Shown here: in pieces, positions 32,213 through 41,637 of the stretch
How the letters are laid out: the number at the start of each line of letters is the position of its first letter
Position numbering within the stretch: position 1 is the first letter of the stretch
From: Geitlerinema sp. S16
GTDB taxonomy: Bacteria; Cyanobacteriota; Cyanobacteriia; Cyanobacteriales; Geitlerinemataceae
Assembly (NCBI GenBank): GCA_011390275.1
Contig: JAABST010000002.1
Span: forward strand, 1-64,000
Length of the DNA stretch: 64,000 nt
Reading direction: 5' to 3'
Program-made: the position numbers and the translations under genes
The notes under the pieces: model-generated
Told to the model about the DNA's origin: nothing
The model's database searches: none
What the model saw: the letters and a program-made list of their open reading frames with translations, nothing else

Positions 32213-32229
32213 CGCACTTCCTGGGGAGC

Positions 32230-32294
32230 GCTAGAAGTCCGGCTTGTTGGAAAAGTCGGACTTCTGGAATGGGCGATTATGTCCGGGCAATACC
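32230..32294. repeat. Dispersed hairpin family 1, copy 3 (inverse orientation)
   Basis: rc GGTATTGCCCGGACATAATCGCCCATTCCAGAAGTCCGACTTTTCCAACAAGCCGGACTTC. Confidence 0.85.
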
Positions 32295-33440
32295 CTAAGC
32301 CGCTTTGGCGGCCTCGATCGATTTAACGAATTCCTCGAAGAGATAGTCCGCATCGTGGGGGCCGGGGCTGGCTTCGGGGTGATATTGCACCGAGAACACC
32401 GGCAGGGTTTTATGGCGCAAACCGGCAACGGTGCGATCGTTCAGATTTAGGTGCGTCACTTCGATTTGTGCGTCCAGTGAGTCGGCGTCGATCGCAAACC
32501 CGTGGTTTTGGCTGGTGATCTCCACCTGCTTTTGTTCCATGCCGCAGGGCTGATTTAGACCCCGGTGACCGAATTTGAGCTTGAAGGTTTCTGCCCCGAT
32601 CGCCTGACCCAAAATCTGGTGACCCATACAAATCCCGAACATCGGCTTACCGGCATCGAGCAGCGCCCGCACCGTCGCCACACCTTCGGTCACAGCCGCC
32701 GGATCGCCAGGGCCATTCGAGAGGAAAATACCGTCGGGGTTGTGCTTGAGGATATCCTCCGGCGACGTGCCGAGGGGGACAACAATCACACGGCAACCGT
32801 AGCTCGCCAGACGGCGTAAAATGTTGCGCTTAACGCCAAAATCGAGCGCGACGATCGTATATTTCGCGCTCGTTGCCGCTTTCGCACCGGGGCTAAATTC
32901 CCACTCGTCCGGCGTTGCTTCCGTCCATTCGTAGGTTTCCGAGGTCGAGACCTGAGCAGCGAGGTTTTGACCGGCCATGGTTGGTGCGGATTGTACCTGA
33001 GTCAGTAGCTCATCGGCGCTCAGTTCGGTGGAAATGCCGCCGTTCATCGAGCCGACCGATCGCAGCTTGCGGGTCAGAGCGCGGGTGTCGATGCCATAAA
33101 TACCGGGAATTCCGTATTTGATTAGGTAATCAGGCAGGCTTTGAGTCGATCGCCAGTTGCTCGGGCGGCGGCTGATGTTGCGGGCGATCGCGCCGATTAC
33201 AAATGGGCGGGAGGCTTCCTCGTCATCGGCGTTAACGCCAACGTTGCCGAGTTCAGGATAGGTAAACGTCACCAACTGGCCGCAATAGCTCGGGTCGGTG
33301 AGGACTTCCTGGTAGCCGGTCATTCCGGTATTGAACACAACTTCGCCGATCGTGGTTCCCTCTGCGCCGAACGACCACCCTTCAAAGGTGGTTCCATCGG
33401 CTAAAACTAGGATGGCGCGGCGATCTCCGGTGATGGGCAT
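32295..33440 (-). CDS. carA: Carbamoyl-phosphate synthase small subunit
   Basis: [75 protein letters not shown]. Confidence 0.97.
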   Translation of the reverse strand: MPITGDRRAILVLADGTTFEGWSFGAEGTTIGEVVFNTGMTGYQEVLTDPSYCGQLVTFTYPELGNVGVNADDEEASRPFVIGAIARNISRRPSNWRSTQSLPDYLIKYGIPGIYGIDTRALTRKLRSVGSMNGGISTELSADELLTQVQSAPTMAGQNLAAQVSTSETYEWTEATPDEWEFSPGAKAATSAKYTIVALDFGVKRNILRRLASYGCRVIVVPLGTSPEDILKHNPDGIFLSNGPGDPAAVTEGVATVRALLDAGKPMFGICMGHQILGQAIGAETFKLKFGHRGLNQPCGMEQKQVEITSQNHGFAIDADSLDAQIEVTHLNLNDRTVAGLRHKTLPVFSVQYHPEASPGPHDADYLFEEFVKSIEAAKAA

Positions 33441-33629
33441 GACGCTCTCTTTTGGGATTTAAGTCGGCGATATTATCCCACGATCGCGATCATAAAATGG
33501 TCTCTAACGGGTCGAGACTGTCGGGGTTTGCGGACATTATGGATTTTGGTTTCTCGGCTTTCAGTAGAGAAACCCGAGAAACCGAGTTTTTCAGTAGACC
33601 AAGTTAAACCTTGAATGGATCGCAGGGAT

Positions 33630-33667
33630 CGAGACCTTTGAGGTTTCCAAAACCTCAAAGGTCTGAA
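33630..33667. repeat. Dispersed hairpin family 2, copy 2
   Basis: GAGACCTTTGAGGTTTCCAAAACCTCAAAGGTCTGA. Confidence 0.85.
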
Positions 33668-33686
33668 GTCACGGTTGATTTTTTGC

Positions 33687-34850
33687 CTACTTGTGCATCA
33701 CACGGGCAAGCTCTGCCGCCACTTCCGGGCGCGAAAACTCCGGCGGCGGTAGCTCACCGTTACGCAGCATTTCGCGTACTTTCGTACCCGACAGGTGAAT
33801 CCGTTCTTCCTTGGTGCTAGGGCTGGTTTTGCTCGTTGCCATCGACTGCGATCGCTTGCAGTAAAAGGCGTGCTCGAACTTCATCGGCGTAATGCCCAGC
33901 TCTCCCGGCTCGAACTCATCAAAGATGTGTTGCGCGTCGTAGGTTCCGTAGTAATCGCCCACACCGGCATGGTCGCGACCCACAATGAAGTGGGTACAGC
34001 CGTAGTTTTTGCGTACAAGCGCGTGGAAAATCGCTTCACGCGGGCCCGCATAGCGCATCGAGGCCGGGTTAATGGCCATGATGACGCGATCCTGAGGGAA
34101 GTAGTTGTCCATCATGATTTCGTAGCAGCGCATCCGCACATCAGCGGGGATGTCGTCACTTTTGGTCACGCCGACCAGTGGGTGCAGGAAGAGACCATCC
34201 ACGGTTTCCAAGGCGCATTTTTGGATGTATTCGTGGGCGCGGTGGATGGGGTTACGGGTTTGGAAGCCGACGACGGTTTTCCAGCCGCGATCGAGAAAGA
34301 GCTGACGGCTCGCCGCCGGATCGATCTGATATTTCGGGAATAGCGGGTGATCGTCACGCTGAAGCAACCAAACCGGCCCTGCTAAGTTGACATCGCCTTG
34401 GGCATAAACCGCAGCCACGCCGGGGTGCTTGTCCTCGTCCGTGCGATAGACGTTAATCGCCTCCTTGGTTTTGTCGTAGCTGTATTTTTCGGTCAGTTCC
34501 AGCACACCGACAAAACGACCGCTCGCATCATCCAGGCGAACGAGTTGGCCTTCCGTCAATTTCGCTGCCGTTTCGGCTGAAACACTGAGCGTAATCGGCA
34601 CAGACCAGGGCAGTCCGTTGGCCAAACGCATGTCTGTGACGGTGGTTTCATAATCCGCCTGACCCATGAAGCCGATCAGCGGGCTGGCCGCACCGATCGC
34701 AATCAGGACTAGGTCAGAAAAGTGGCGATCGTCGAGGGTTAGACGGGGCAGAGCATCGGCTTGCGCCAGGAATTCTTGTTTGCGATCGGCAGGAGCGATG
34801 CGATCAATCAACACGCCGCCATGGGCAGCAATCGTTTCGGGGTGACTCAC
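33687..34850 (-). CDS. sat: Sulfate adenylyltransferase (ATP sulfurylase)
   Basis: [58 protein letters not shown]. Confidence 0.97.
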   Translation of the reverse strand: MSHPETIAAHGGVLIDRIAPADRKQEFLAQADALPRLTLDDRHFSDLVLIAIGAASPLIGFMGQADYETTVTDMRLANGLPWSVPITLSVSAETAAKLTEGQLVRLDDASGRFVGVLELTEKYSYDKTKEAINVYRTDEDKHPGVAAVYAQGDVNLAGPVWLLQRDDHPLFPKYQIDPAASRQLFLDRGWKTVVGFQTRNPIHRAHEYIQKCALETVDGLFLHPLVGVTKSDDIPADVRMRCYEIMMDNYFPQDRVIMAINPASMRYAGPREAIFHALVRKNYGCTHFIVGRDHAGVGDYYGTYDAQHIFDEFEPGELGITPMKFEHAFYCKRSQSMATSKTSPSTKEERIHLSGTKVREMLRNGELPPPEFSRPEVAAELARVMHK

Positions 34851-35180
34851 GACAGTTATGGGGTGCAGTTAGCGGATAGCAATCAACCGTCCAATTTCAA
34901 GAACTGAATCGGACGATAGGGACGCACAAAACGTCGCCCTTAATATTATCGTGTGCTGCGATCGCGATTCGGGATTGTTTGATGGCACACATCCAAGTCG
35001 GCGTATCACTCAGGGTCATGACTTATGCAAGTTTAGGAGCCGCCGAGTTGCTAGCGTAGCCTTGACGAGGCAAATAGCATGGTTTTCATGCTGAGAGAAG
35101 GTCAAAAAAAATCGGAAGTCGAAAGACTTCCGAAGCTCTGTGATTATGATTCTAAGACCAGTGGTTTTGTCGCCAGTGGC

Positions 35181-35588
35181 TTAGTAAATGCCGTTATTAA
35201 AGCGCTCATCACCCTCGTTCAGGAACGGTTCCTGGGGGGTTACGATGAAATTCTCAAAATTTTCTTTAAGGCGTTCCTTTTGACTATCCGTGAGATCTGG
35301 AAGATCTAAAAGATCTTCAACCTTCTCGTAAGGCGCATTGTTCACAATCTTCGCCGCGAGTGTCGGGTACATTCCACGAAACTTACGAAATTGACGAATA
35401 TTAGTGTTATTGATGTCGATTTTATAGCCAATCTCGACTCGTTTAGCATCAGCAGCATTCACCAGCTCGCTGTCTACTTCAGCCACGATCGGGCTTGGAG
35501 CAGCCATTGCAGCGAGGTCACCGCTCCAAGCGAAGACGCAAGCAACCGCAAGACTGAAAACGGCAAGCAACCGCGCCAGATATTTCAT
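35181..35588 (-). CDS. psbU: Photosystem II extrinsic protein PsbU
   Basis: Signal peptide; KIDINNTNIRQFRKFRGMYPTLAAKIVNNAPYEKVEDLLDLPDLTDSQKERLKENFENFIVT. Confidence 0.95.
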   Translation of the reverse strand: MKYLARLLAVFSLAVACVFAWSGDLAAMAAPSPIVAEVDSELVNAADAKRVEIGYKIDINNTNIRQFRKFRGMYPTLAAKIVNNAPYEKVEDLLDLPDLTDSQKERLKENFENFIVTPQEPFLNEGDERFNNGIY

Positions 35589-35773
35589 GAATTTCTATCC
35601 TCTTAATGTTCTAGATAAGTTCTAATTTGCTTTGAATATTATCATTCAACCTTAGCGGTGACGTACAAGATACCGGCAAACTCGATCCAACGGGACAAAA
35701 TGGCAGCCCGGTCTTGAGTACAAGTACTTATTTGGCTCGAAGGTTGTTGACGTTGAGATTGAAGGTACAACCT

Positions 35774-35901
35774 AGGGCGTGTCATCAATTAGCACCAGAC
35801 CCCTTACGGAGTAAGCTGTTGAACGCCCGACCCAACAAAAAACAAAAGGGGCTGAAACCCTTACTGAATAAAGGCTACAAATTTAATTGATGACAGCCCC
35901 T
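35774..35901. mobile_element. MITE-like element B, copy 2 (~127 bp)
   Basis: TAGGGCGTGTCATCAATTAGC...TTTAATTGATGACAGCCCCTA; flanked by TA; near-identical to 11471..11597. Confidence 0.87.
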
Positions 35902-36994
35902 AGGGCGATCGCAACTCTTCGCTCGCGAGCACTTCCACAATTTTAGCTAGCTCGTCAAAGGTACAGGCGAATGTTTGGGTCGGCTGGTCGTATCCCTTGA
36001 GGTGAACGATCGTCGAATGTAGGGCGCTACAGTCCACGGGCAAGGACGATAACGCCTTAAACGTGGTTTCTCCAAGGGCGATATCTTTGCCGATTTCCTT
36101 GGTGGCGGATTCGAGTCGAAACGCGGCATTGACGGTGTCACCCAAGGCCGTGTAGTCGGGTCGATCGCCGCTACCCGTATTGCCCACCATCGCATACCCC
36201 GTGTTGATTCCCGCCCCGATTTTGAGCGGAAAGGGTAGCGTGTACTTCGTGTTGAGCGATTGCGTCATTTCCGAGAGTTCTGACAGCGCCTGACAAATAT
36301 TGCGAACCTCTTCTGGGCTCGCAACCTCCGACTTATGAAACCACACGGCCATCACCGCATCGCCAATATACTTATCGACCCAACTCCCCGCATCGCGGAT
36401 GATATTCCCGGCCTGCCGAAACCACGTACCGATTAACTCCGATAGCACCTGTTCATCGAGCTGTCGCGTCAGGACTGTAAATTGTCGAATATCGACGACC
36501 ATGACCGAAATGAGGCGGCGTAGGGACAAGACCGCCGTTGCACCATCCTCGGTATCAAAGTCAAGTGAGTCCTCGCGCTGCACTTGCATCGGCGAATAAA
36601 ACACGAGGTCTGTTTGTCCGACGGTTAATCGATCGCTATGGCGCAGACGCACCGGAATACTCACCCGACGACCATTCACAAATGTGCCATTGCGACTTCC
36701 GAGATCAATGAGGTAATACTCACCGTCGTCCGTGCGCTGCAACATGGCATGGGACCTAGACGCCCAACGATCGGGCAGAGTGAAAGTGCTATCGCTACCG
36801 CGCCCAAATGTCCAACAATTGCCGACATCGAGCAGAAGCTGATGGGAAGCGGCCTCCGTGCGTAGGATGAGATGAGGAGGAGATTTCAAGGCGGTGGAAG
36901 AAAATGAACGAACACGTTGGAGGTCAGCCATCTCTGTTCTATCACCTGATGCGATCGGTTGCCGACTCTCGTGTGAGTCTTTTCTCGTCTTCAA
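35900..36994 (-). CDS. FHA-domain class III adenylate/guanylate cyclase
   Basis: FGRGSDSTFTLPDRWASRSHAMLQRTDDGEYYLIDLGSRNGTFVNGRRV; MVVDIRQFTVLTRQLDEQVLSELI, DKYIGDAVMAVWF, GAGINTGYAMVGNTGSGDRPDYTALGDTVNAAFRLES. Confidence 0.92.
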   Translation of the reverse strand: MKTRKDSHESRQPIASGDRTEMADLQRVRSFSSTALKSPPHLILRTEAASHQLLLDVGNCWTFGRGSDSTFTLPDRWASRSHAMLQRTDDGEYYLIDLGSRNGTFVNGRRVSIPVRLRHSDRLTVGQTDLVFYSPMQVQREDSLDFDTEDGATAVLSLRRLISVMVVDIRQFTVLTRQLDEQVLSELIGTWFRQAGNIIRDAGSWVDKYIGDAVMAVWFHKSEVASPEEVRNICQALSELSEMTQSLNTKYTLPFPLKIGAGINTGYAMVGNTGSGDRPDYTALGDTVNAAFRLESATKEIGKDIALGETTFKALSSLPVDCSALHSTIVHLKGYDQPTQTFACTFDELAKIVEVLASEELRSP

Positions 36995-38113
36995 GCTGTT
37001 CAGGGAAGAATCCGGGATTCCCCCAGGTCTGTCGTCTTGTCGTTCCGATAACGACGCGATCGGCAGACATCACACCAGCCAACGAAATCAACATCATGGT
37101 TGTCCGACACCAAACCTGCGATTCGATCGTTCTGACCGTTGTTCAGTTCTTAACGGTGTTTTTGCCCGATCGTTGATCCCGCATTGTGGGCATCGATCGT
37201 TGATCGGCAAGATATATATTAGATCTATCGCATCTATCAAAGCATTTTTAAATCGATTCAGTTGACACAACGAATCGATAAAATCTCCTAGATTCATTGT
37301 GCGAGATGATCCGATCATCAAGACAGAACTGACGCAGAAGCCCGACTTCCAAACGAACCATCGCCATTCTAGCTTGCAGGGCAATGTGAGAAATCGGACT
37401 TCTAACCGACTTTGCGTACGTCCTACAAGAGAGAAACCAAAAGAGATGCCGTACATCCTCTCCCGGCTTTCGGATGAGGCGTTAGCTTATATTTGCTAGG
37501 ATAGTCACAAGGGAATAAGTTACCGACAGCAAAGACGTGAAGTAGCCCAAGTAAATGAATAGACGCGATGCGTAGCACAAGCTTCTAGCTTGCTTGCAAC
37601 CAGAATGCTTGAGTTACGCAGTCTAAGTTACTTTTATTCTATGAGCCTACTTTAGGTGCGAAAGGTGAAATCTACCCAAACCTTCCGCCCGCTGTATTAG
37701 GGCTTAGAATCCTCATCTTAATTAAAGATTTAAGCCATCGAGTTTTCGACTACCATTAATGCGGATTGCTTTCGCGCTTCAACCTAACATCTACAAGAAA
37801 TTCTTCATCGATTGCTTCCCTCCTAGAAGTGATAGCCCTGATTGATGGATACAAAGCAAACTCCTGGCGAGATTAAGTTTTGACTAAGGCCAAATGGCAA
37901 TATGCTTTTGTGAGGTCAAAGACCTTCGCCCTAACCTCGCCGTTTGGGCGACTGACTGCACAGGGAAACCCCACAGTGATGATGCCCCGATCGCAATGGC
38001 ATCTTTCTAGGCTCCCCTAATTGCACGGTTAAGCCGGTCAAAGCGTACGCAATGCTAACAACTCGCGATCGCAACTAAATTTTTAAACTGCTTCCTTTAG
38101 CATTCTTTTAGGC

Positions 38114-38614
38114 ATGGCCCAGCGTACGAACCACGATCTCACGCCTTTCCTCAATAAAGGCGAACTCATTACACAACTGAGCAGCGGTCAACTGCTCGTG
38201 GTTGATGGCACACGCCACAGTGGTCTTATTATTCAGAAGCGCTACCATTCTGAGTTTGCAGGCCCTGGATCAGCCGTTGGTGGTTTTTTTGATATCGGAG
38301 TTCAGCACTTGTTCCCGATCGGAGATCTTTCCTTGTTAGCACCGGCATCTAGCGCCTATGATGAACGCCAGCAGGCATTTTCGACCCGTCGTCAGTGGCT
38401 GCGGCTCATCGAGCAGCTCACGGAAAATGCAGCACCACTGATGCGATCAGCGCTACTCCTTGAACGGTTTAGTCACTATTTTGACAATGCCATGATCGAT
38501 GTGCTGCCAAATGAAGTTTTAGCAAACCTGATCGGAGTCATGCCAACCACGATGGCGATCGCTCGTCAGCATCTACGTCAAGACCACACCACTCCAACAC
38601 CCACTCTGGTGTGA
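38114..38614 (+). CDS. Conserved hypothetical protein, tandem paralog 1
   Basis: GQLLVVDGTRHSGLIIQKRYHSEFAGPGSAVGGFFDIGVQHLFPIGDLSLL; paralogous to next ORF. Confidence 0.75.
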   Translation: MAQRTNHDLTPFLNKGELITQLSSGQLLVVDGTRHSGLIIQKRYHSEFAGPGSAVGGFFDIGVQHLFPIGDLSLLAPASSAYDERQQAFSTRRQWLRLIEQLTENAAPLMRSALLLERFSHYFDNAMIDVLPNEVLANLIGVMPTTMAIARQHLRQDHTTPTPTLV

Positions 38615-38623
38615 CGACGTCCT

Positions 38624-39043
38624 ATGCTTCCTATTGCCCAGTTAAACAGTGGTCGCCTCATGGCGGTAGACGGTACACGCCGAAACGGCCTGATTATTTG
38701 TAAGCGTTATCACTCAGAATTTGCAGGGCCAGGAGCTGCGGTCGGTGGCTTGCTTGATATCAATGTACGGCAAACCATTCCGGTGGGAGATTTGGCGCTG
38801 TTGCCGTTGGAAGGTTACGAAGATCGACAGAAAGCGTATTCCATTCGGCGTCACTGGACGCGCTTGGTGCAGCAGCTCAATGAGAGTCAAGTTCCACAGG
38901 AGCGTGCGCGGATGCTGATCGAGCAGTTTGAGCAGTATTTTGATGCCTCGACGGTTGAGTGTTTGCCGGATGAAGCGTTGGCGTCGTTGGTGGGGGTGTT
39001 GCCCCAAACGATGCGTCTGGCTCGCACGGCCTTGACGGCTTAA
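38624..39043 (+). CDS. Conserved hypothetical protein, tandem paralog 2
   Basis: GRLMAVDGTRRNGLIICKRYHSEFAGPGAAVGGLLDINVRQTIPVGDLALL. Confidence 0.75.
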   Translation: MLPIAQLNSGRLMAVDGTRRNGLIICKRYHSEFAGPGAAVGGLLDINVRQTIPVGDLALLPLEGYEDRQKAYSIRRHWTRLVQQLNESQVPQERARMLIEQFEQYFDASTVECLPDEALASLVGVLPQTMRLARTALTA

Positions 39044-39065
39044 TTTGGGTTTGAGCATCCATCAA

Positions 39066-39106
39066 AGAGAGGCGACGATCGCACGATCGTCGCCTCTCTT
39101 TGATGC
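39066..39106. terminator. Bidirectional terminator between convergent genes
   Basis: AAAGAGAGGCGACGATCGCACGATCGTCGCCTCTCTTT near-perfect palindrome. Confidence 0.82.
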
Positions 39107-39141
39107 TTTATGTTTGTGTTTAACCCATCACGAAAATCGGG

Positions 39142-40707
39142 TTATTTGCCGTTTAGTTTTGGCATTAAGAGTTTGTTGGTGAGTTTCGGGTCTGCACGTC
39201 CGCCGGTGGCTTTCATGACTTGGCCGACAAAGAAGCCCTGGAGTTTTGTTTTGCCTGCGCGGAACTGCTCGACTTTGTCCGGGTTATCTGCGATCAGTTG
39301 GTCGATAATGGTTTCGAGTTCGCCCACATCGGAAATCTGAATCAAACCCTTGGCTTCGACGATCGCCTTGGCCGATCCACCTTTTTCCAGAAGTTCTGGC
39401 AAGACTTCTTTCGCAATTTTGCCGCTGATCGTGTTGTCTTCAATGAGGTTGACTAACTCAGCGAGAGACTCAGGGGTTAAGGCTAACTCAGAGAACGATT
39501 GCTTTTGCTCTTTGGCATAGGCCATCAGATCGCCCATAACCCAGTTTGCGACTTGTTTGACCGGCGCACCAGCACTTAGGGCAGCGTCGAAGTAACTGGC
39601 CACATCCACATCTTCTGTCAAGACGCGAGTGTCGTAGGCCGAGAGACCCAGCTCTTCTTCGTAGCGATGGCGCTTGGCGATCGGCAGCTCGGGAAGTTCC
39701 GCTTTCCAGGCGGCGACTTGTTCACGCGAGACTTCCAGCGGTGTGAGATCCGGCTCGGGAAAGTAGCGATAATCGCTCGCGCCTTCCTTGCTGCGCATAC
39801 TTTTGGTGCATTGCAAGTTTTCATCCCAGAGGCGTGTTTCTTGGATGATGGTCTCCGTTCCGATCTCGATCGCGTTAATTTGCCGCTCGATTTCGTAGTC
39901 GATCGCCCGAGCGATCGCGCTAAACGAGTTCATATTTTTGATCTCGACCTTTGTGCCAAAGGCGTCTTGACCAACGGGACGCACGGAAATATTCACATCG
40001 CAGCGCATCGATCCTTCTTGCATATTGCCGTCGCAGACGCCCAGGTAGCGAACAATGCGGCGAATCTCTTGGCCGTATTCAGCGGCCTCGCGACCGCTAC
40101 GAATATCGGGTTCGGAGACAATTTCAAGCAGGGGAACACCGGCACGGTTGTAGTCCACGAGGGAGTGGGTCGAACCGGCAAGCCGATCGCTACCGGCATG
40201 AACGAGTTTCCCGGCGTCTTCTTCCATGTGGGCGCGGGTGACGCCGATCCGCTTGCGCTGCGGGTTGCCGTCATCGTCGATGAGTTCAATCTCTAGCCAG
40301 CCGTGTTCGGCGATCGGCAGATCATACTGCGAGATTTGATAGTTCTTGGGCAGGTCTGGGTAAAAATACTGCTTACGATCGAACTTGCTGTAAGGTGCGA
40401 TCTGACAGTTCAGCGCGAGACCGGTTTTAACGGAATACTCCAGCACTTTCTGATTCAGCACCGGCAGCACACCGGGCAGCCCCATGCAGATCGGGTCGAT
40501 GTTGGTGTTGGGGGTCGCGCCGAATTCTGTTGAAGAATTGGAAAAGATTTTGGTGTTCGTACTGAGCTGGCAGTGCGTTTCGAGGCCGATTACGGCTTCA
40601 TATTGAGTTTTCGTCGGAGCTGCGGCTGTCATGGGCGCTCTAGCAAGGTTACGGTTCGATCGCGTGCGATCGCCGAAGCGATTGACACCTACCAATTTTA
40701 ACGTCAA
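39142..40707 (-). CDS. gatB: Asp-tRNA(Asn)/Glu-tRNA(Gln) amidotransferase subunit B
   Basis: YEAVIGLETHCQLSTNTKIF, LVDYNRAGVPLLEIVSEPDI, MQEGSMRCDVNISVRP; start may be internal. Confidence 0.97.
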   Translation of the reverse strand: MTLKLVGVNRFGDRTRSNRNLARAPMTAAAPTKTQYEAVIGLETHCQLSTNTKIFSNSSTEFGATPNTNIDPICMGLPGVLPVLNQKVLEYSVKTGLALNCQIAPYSKFDRKQYFYPDLPKNYQISQYDLPIAEHGWLEIELIDDDGNPQRKRIGVTRAHMEEDAGKLVHAGSDRLAGSTHSLVDYNRAGVPLLEIVSEPDIRSGREAAEYGQEIRRIVRYLGVCDGNMQEGSMRCDVNISVRPVGQDAFGTKVEIKNMNSFSAIARAIDYEIERQINAIEIGTETIIQETRLWDENLQCTKSMRSKEGASDYRYFPEPDLTPLEVSREQVAAWKAELPELPIAKRHRYEEELGLSAYDTRVLTEDVDVASYFDAALSAGAPVKQVANWVMGDLMAYAKEQKQSFSELALTPESLAELVNLIEDNTISGKIAKEVLPELLEKGGSAKAIVEAKGLIQISDVGELETIIDQLIADNPDKVEQFRAGKTKLQGFFVGQVMKATGGRADPKLTNKLLMPKLNGK

Positions 40708-41019
40708 GCCGTGGCAAGTTTAGGCAAGACGCTGGATTTTCCAGGGATTTCCGTGCGAGGCTGGGGGCTGCGATCGGCTACAAAGGTGAGCAAAGAGGGT
40801 GGGGTATACTGCATCTCGAAATTGTTTGTGAGATTGCTGGGGTCAATCGATTGTTTTAGATCTTTATATGTGTGGAGCGAGTCTCGTCGAATTCCATTGA
40901 GTTAGAATCACACATCGTCCCAAAATCCATCAGCGAGCGAGAACAGGATTTGTCCTGGCTCCTGGCTCTATGCAATTGCTTCAGCTTCAATACCCTTAGC
41001 TTTATATACGCTCTAATTT

Positions 41020-41616
41020 ATGGCAGACATTACTCCCAATCAGATGCGCGATCGTCTCGGCAATATTGATCAAATTCGAGACATTTTATTTGGCGATCGC
41101 GAGCGCGAGTATACCGAGCGTATCGATCACATCGAAGCCGATCTTGAAGAACTCAGTCAGGCGATCGAGCTGCGCTTAACGGCGCTCGAAACCCAAATGT
41201 CTGCGGATTTGCAAACGGCGGTCAATTCCCTTGAGAAAAAAATTCAGTTTGTTAGCTCAAGCTTGAACAATGAATCCAATGAAATTCGCCAAAGCGTGCA
41301 GACGATCGAGCGCGATCTTGCTAGCAATATCGTTATCGTAGAAAAAACATTGTCGGCAAACCTTGGTGAAGTTGAGACCAGCCTTTCCAATACGCGATCG
41401 CAGCTCAAATCTGGCTTGCAAGAACTGAAATCGCAATTACTGGATGAAATCGAGAAACACTTCAACGGTCTGGGTAGCGAAAAAGTATCGCGTACGGAGC
41501 TAGCCGAAATGCTCTTCGATCTTTGTATGCAAGTTCGCGGCCAAAGCGAGTCTTCCGCAGGAAACGAGACTGCTCAAGGAACGTTTTTACTACCCGATCG
41601 ACAGGTTGAAGATTGA
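41020..41616 (+). CDS. Coiled-coil hypothetical protein
   Basis: Heptad-like Leu/Ile pattern over about 130 aa; 21 bp upstream of the OmpA-family gene. Confidence 0.7.
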   Translation: MADITPNQMRDRLGNIDQIRDILFGDREREYTERIDHIEADLEELSQAIELRLTALETQMSADLQTAVNSLEKKIQFVSSSLNNESNEIRQSVQTIERDLASNIVIVEKTLSANLGEVETSLSNTRSQLKSGLQELKSQLLDEIEKHFNGLGSEKVSRTELAEMLFDLCMQVRGQSESSAGNETAQGTFLLPDRQVED

Positions 41617-41637
41617 AGCTCTCAGCACAATCGCCGT

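Noticed and set aside
39667-40296. 209-aa plus-strand ORF inside gatB
   Set aside because: Antisense shadow ORF of a conserved gene
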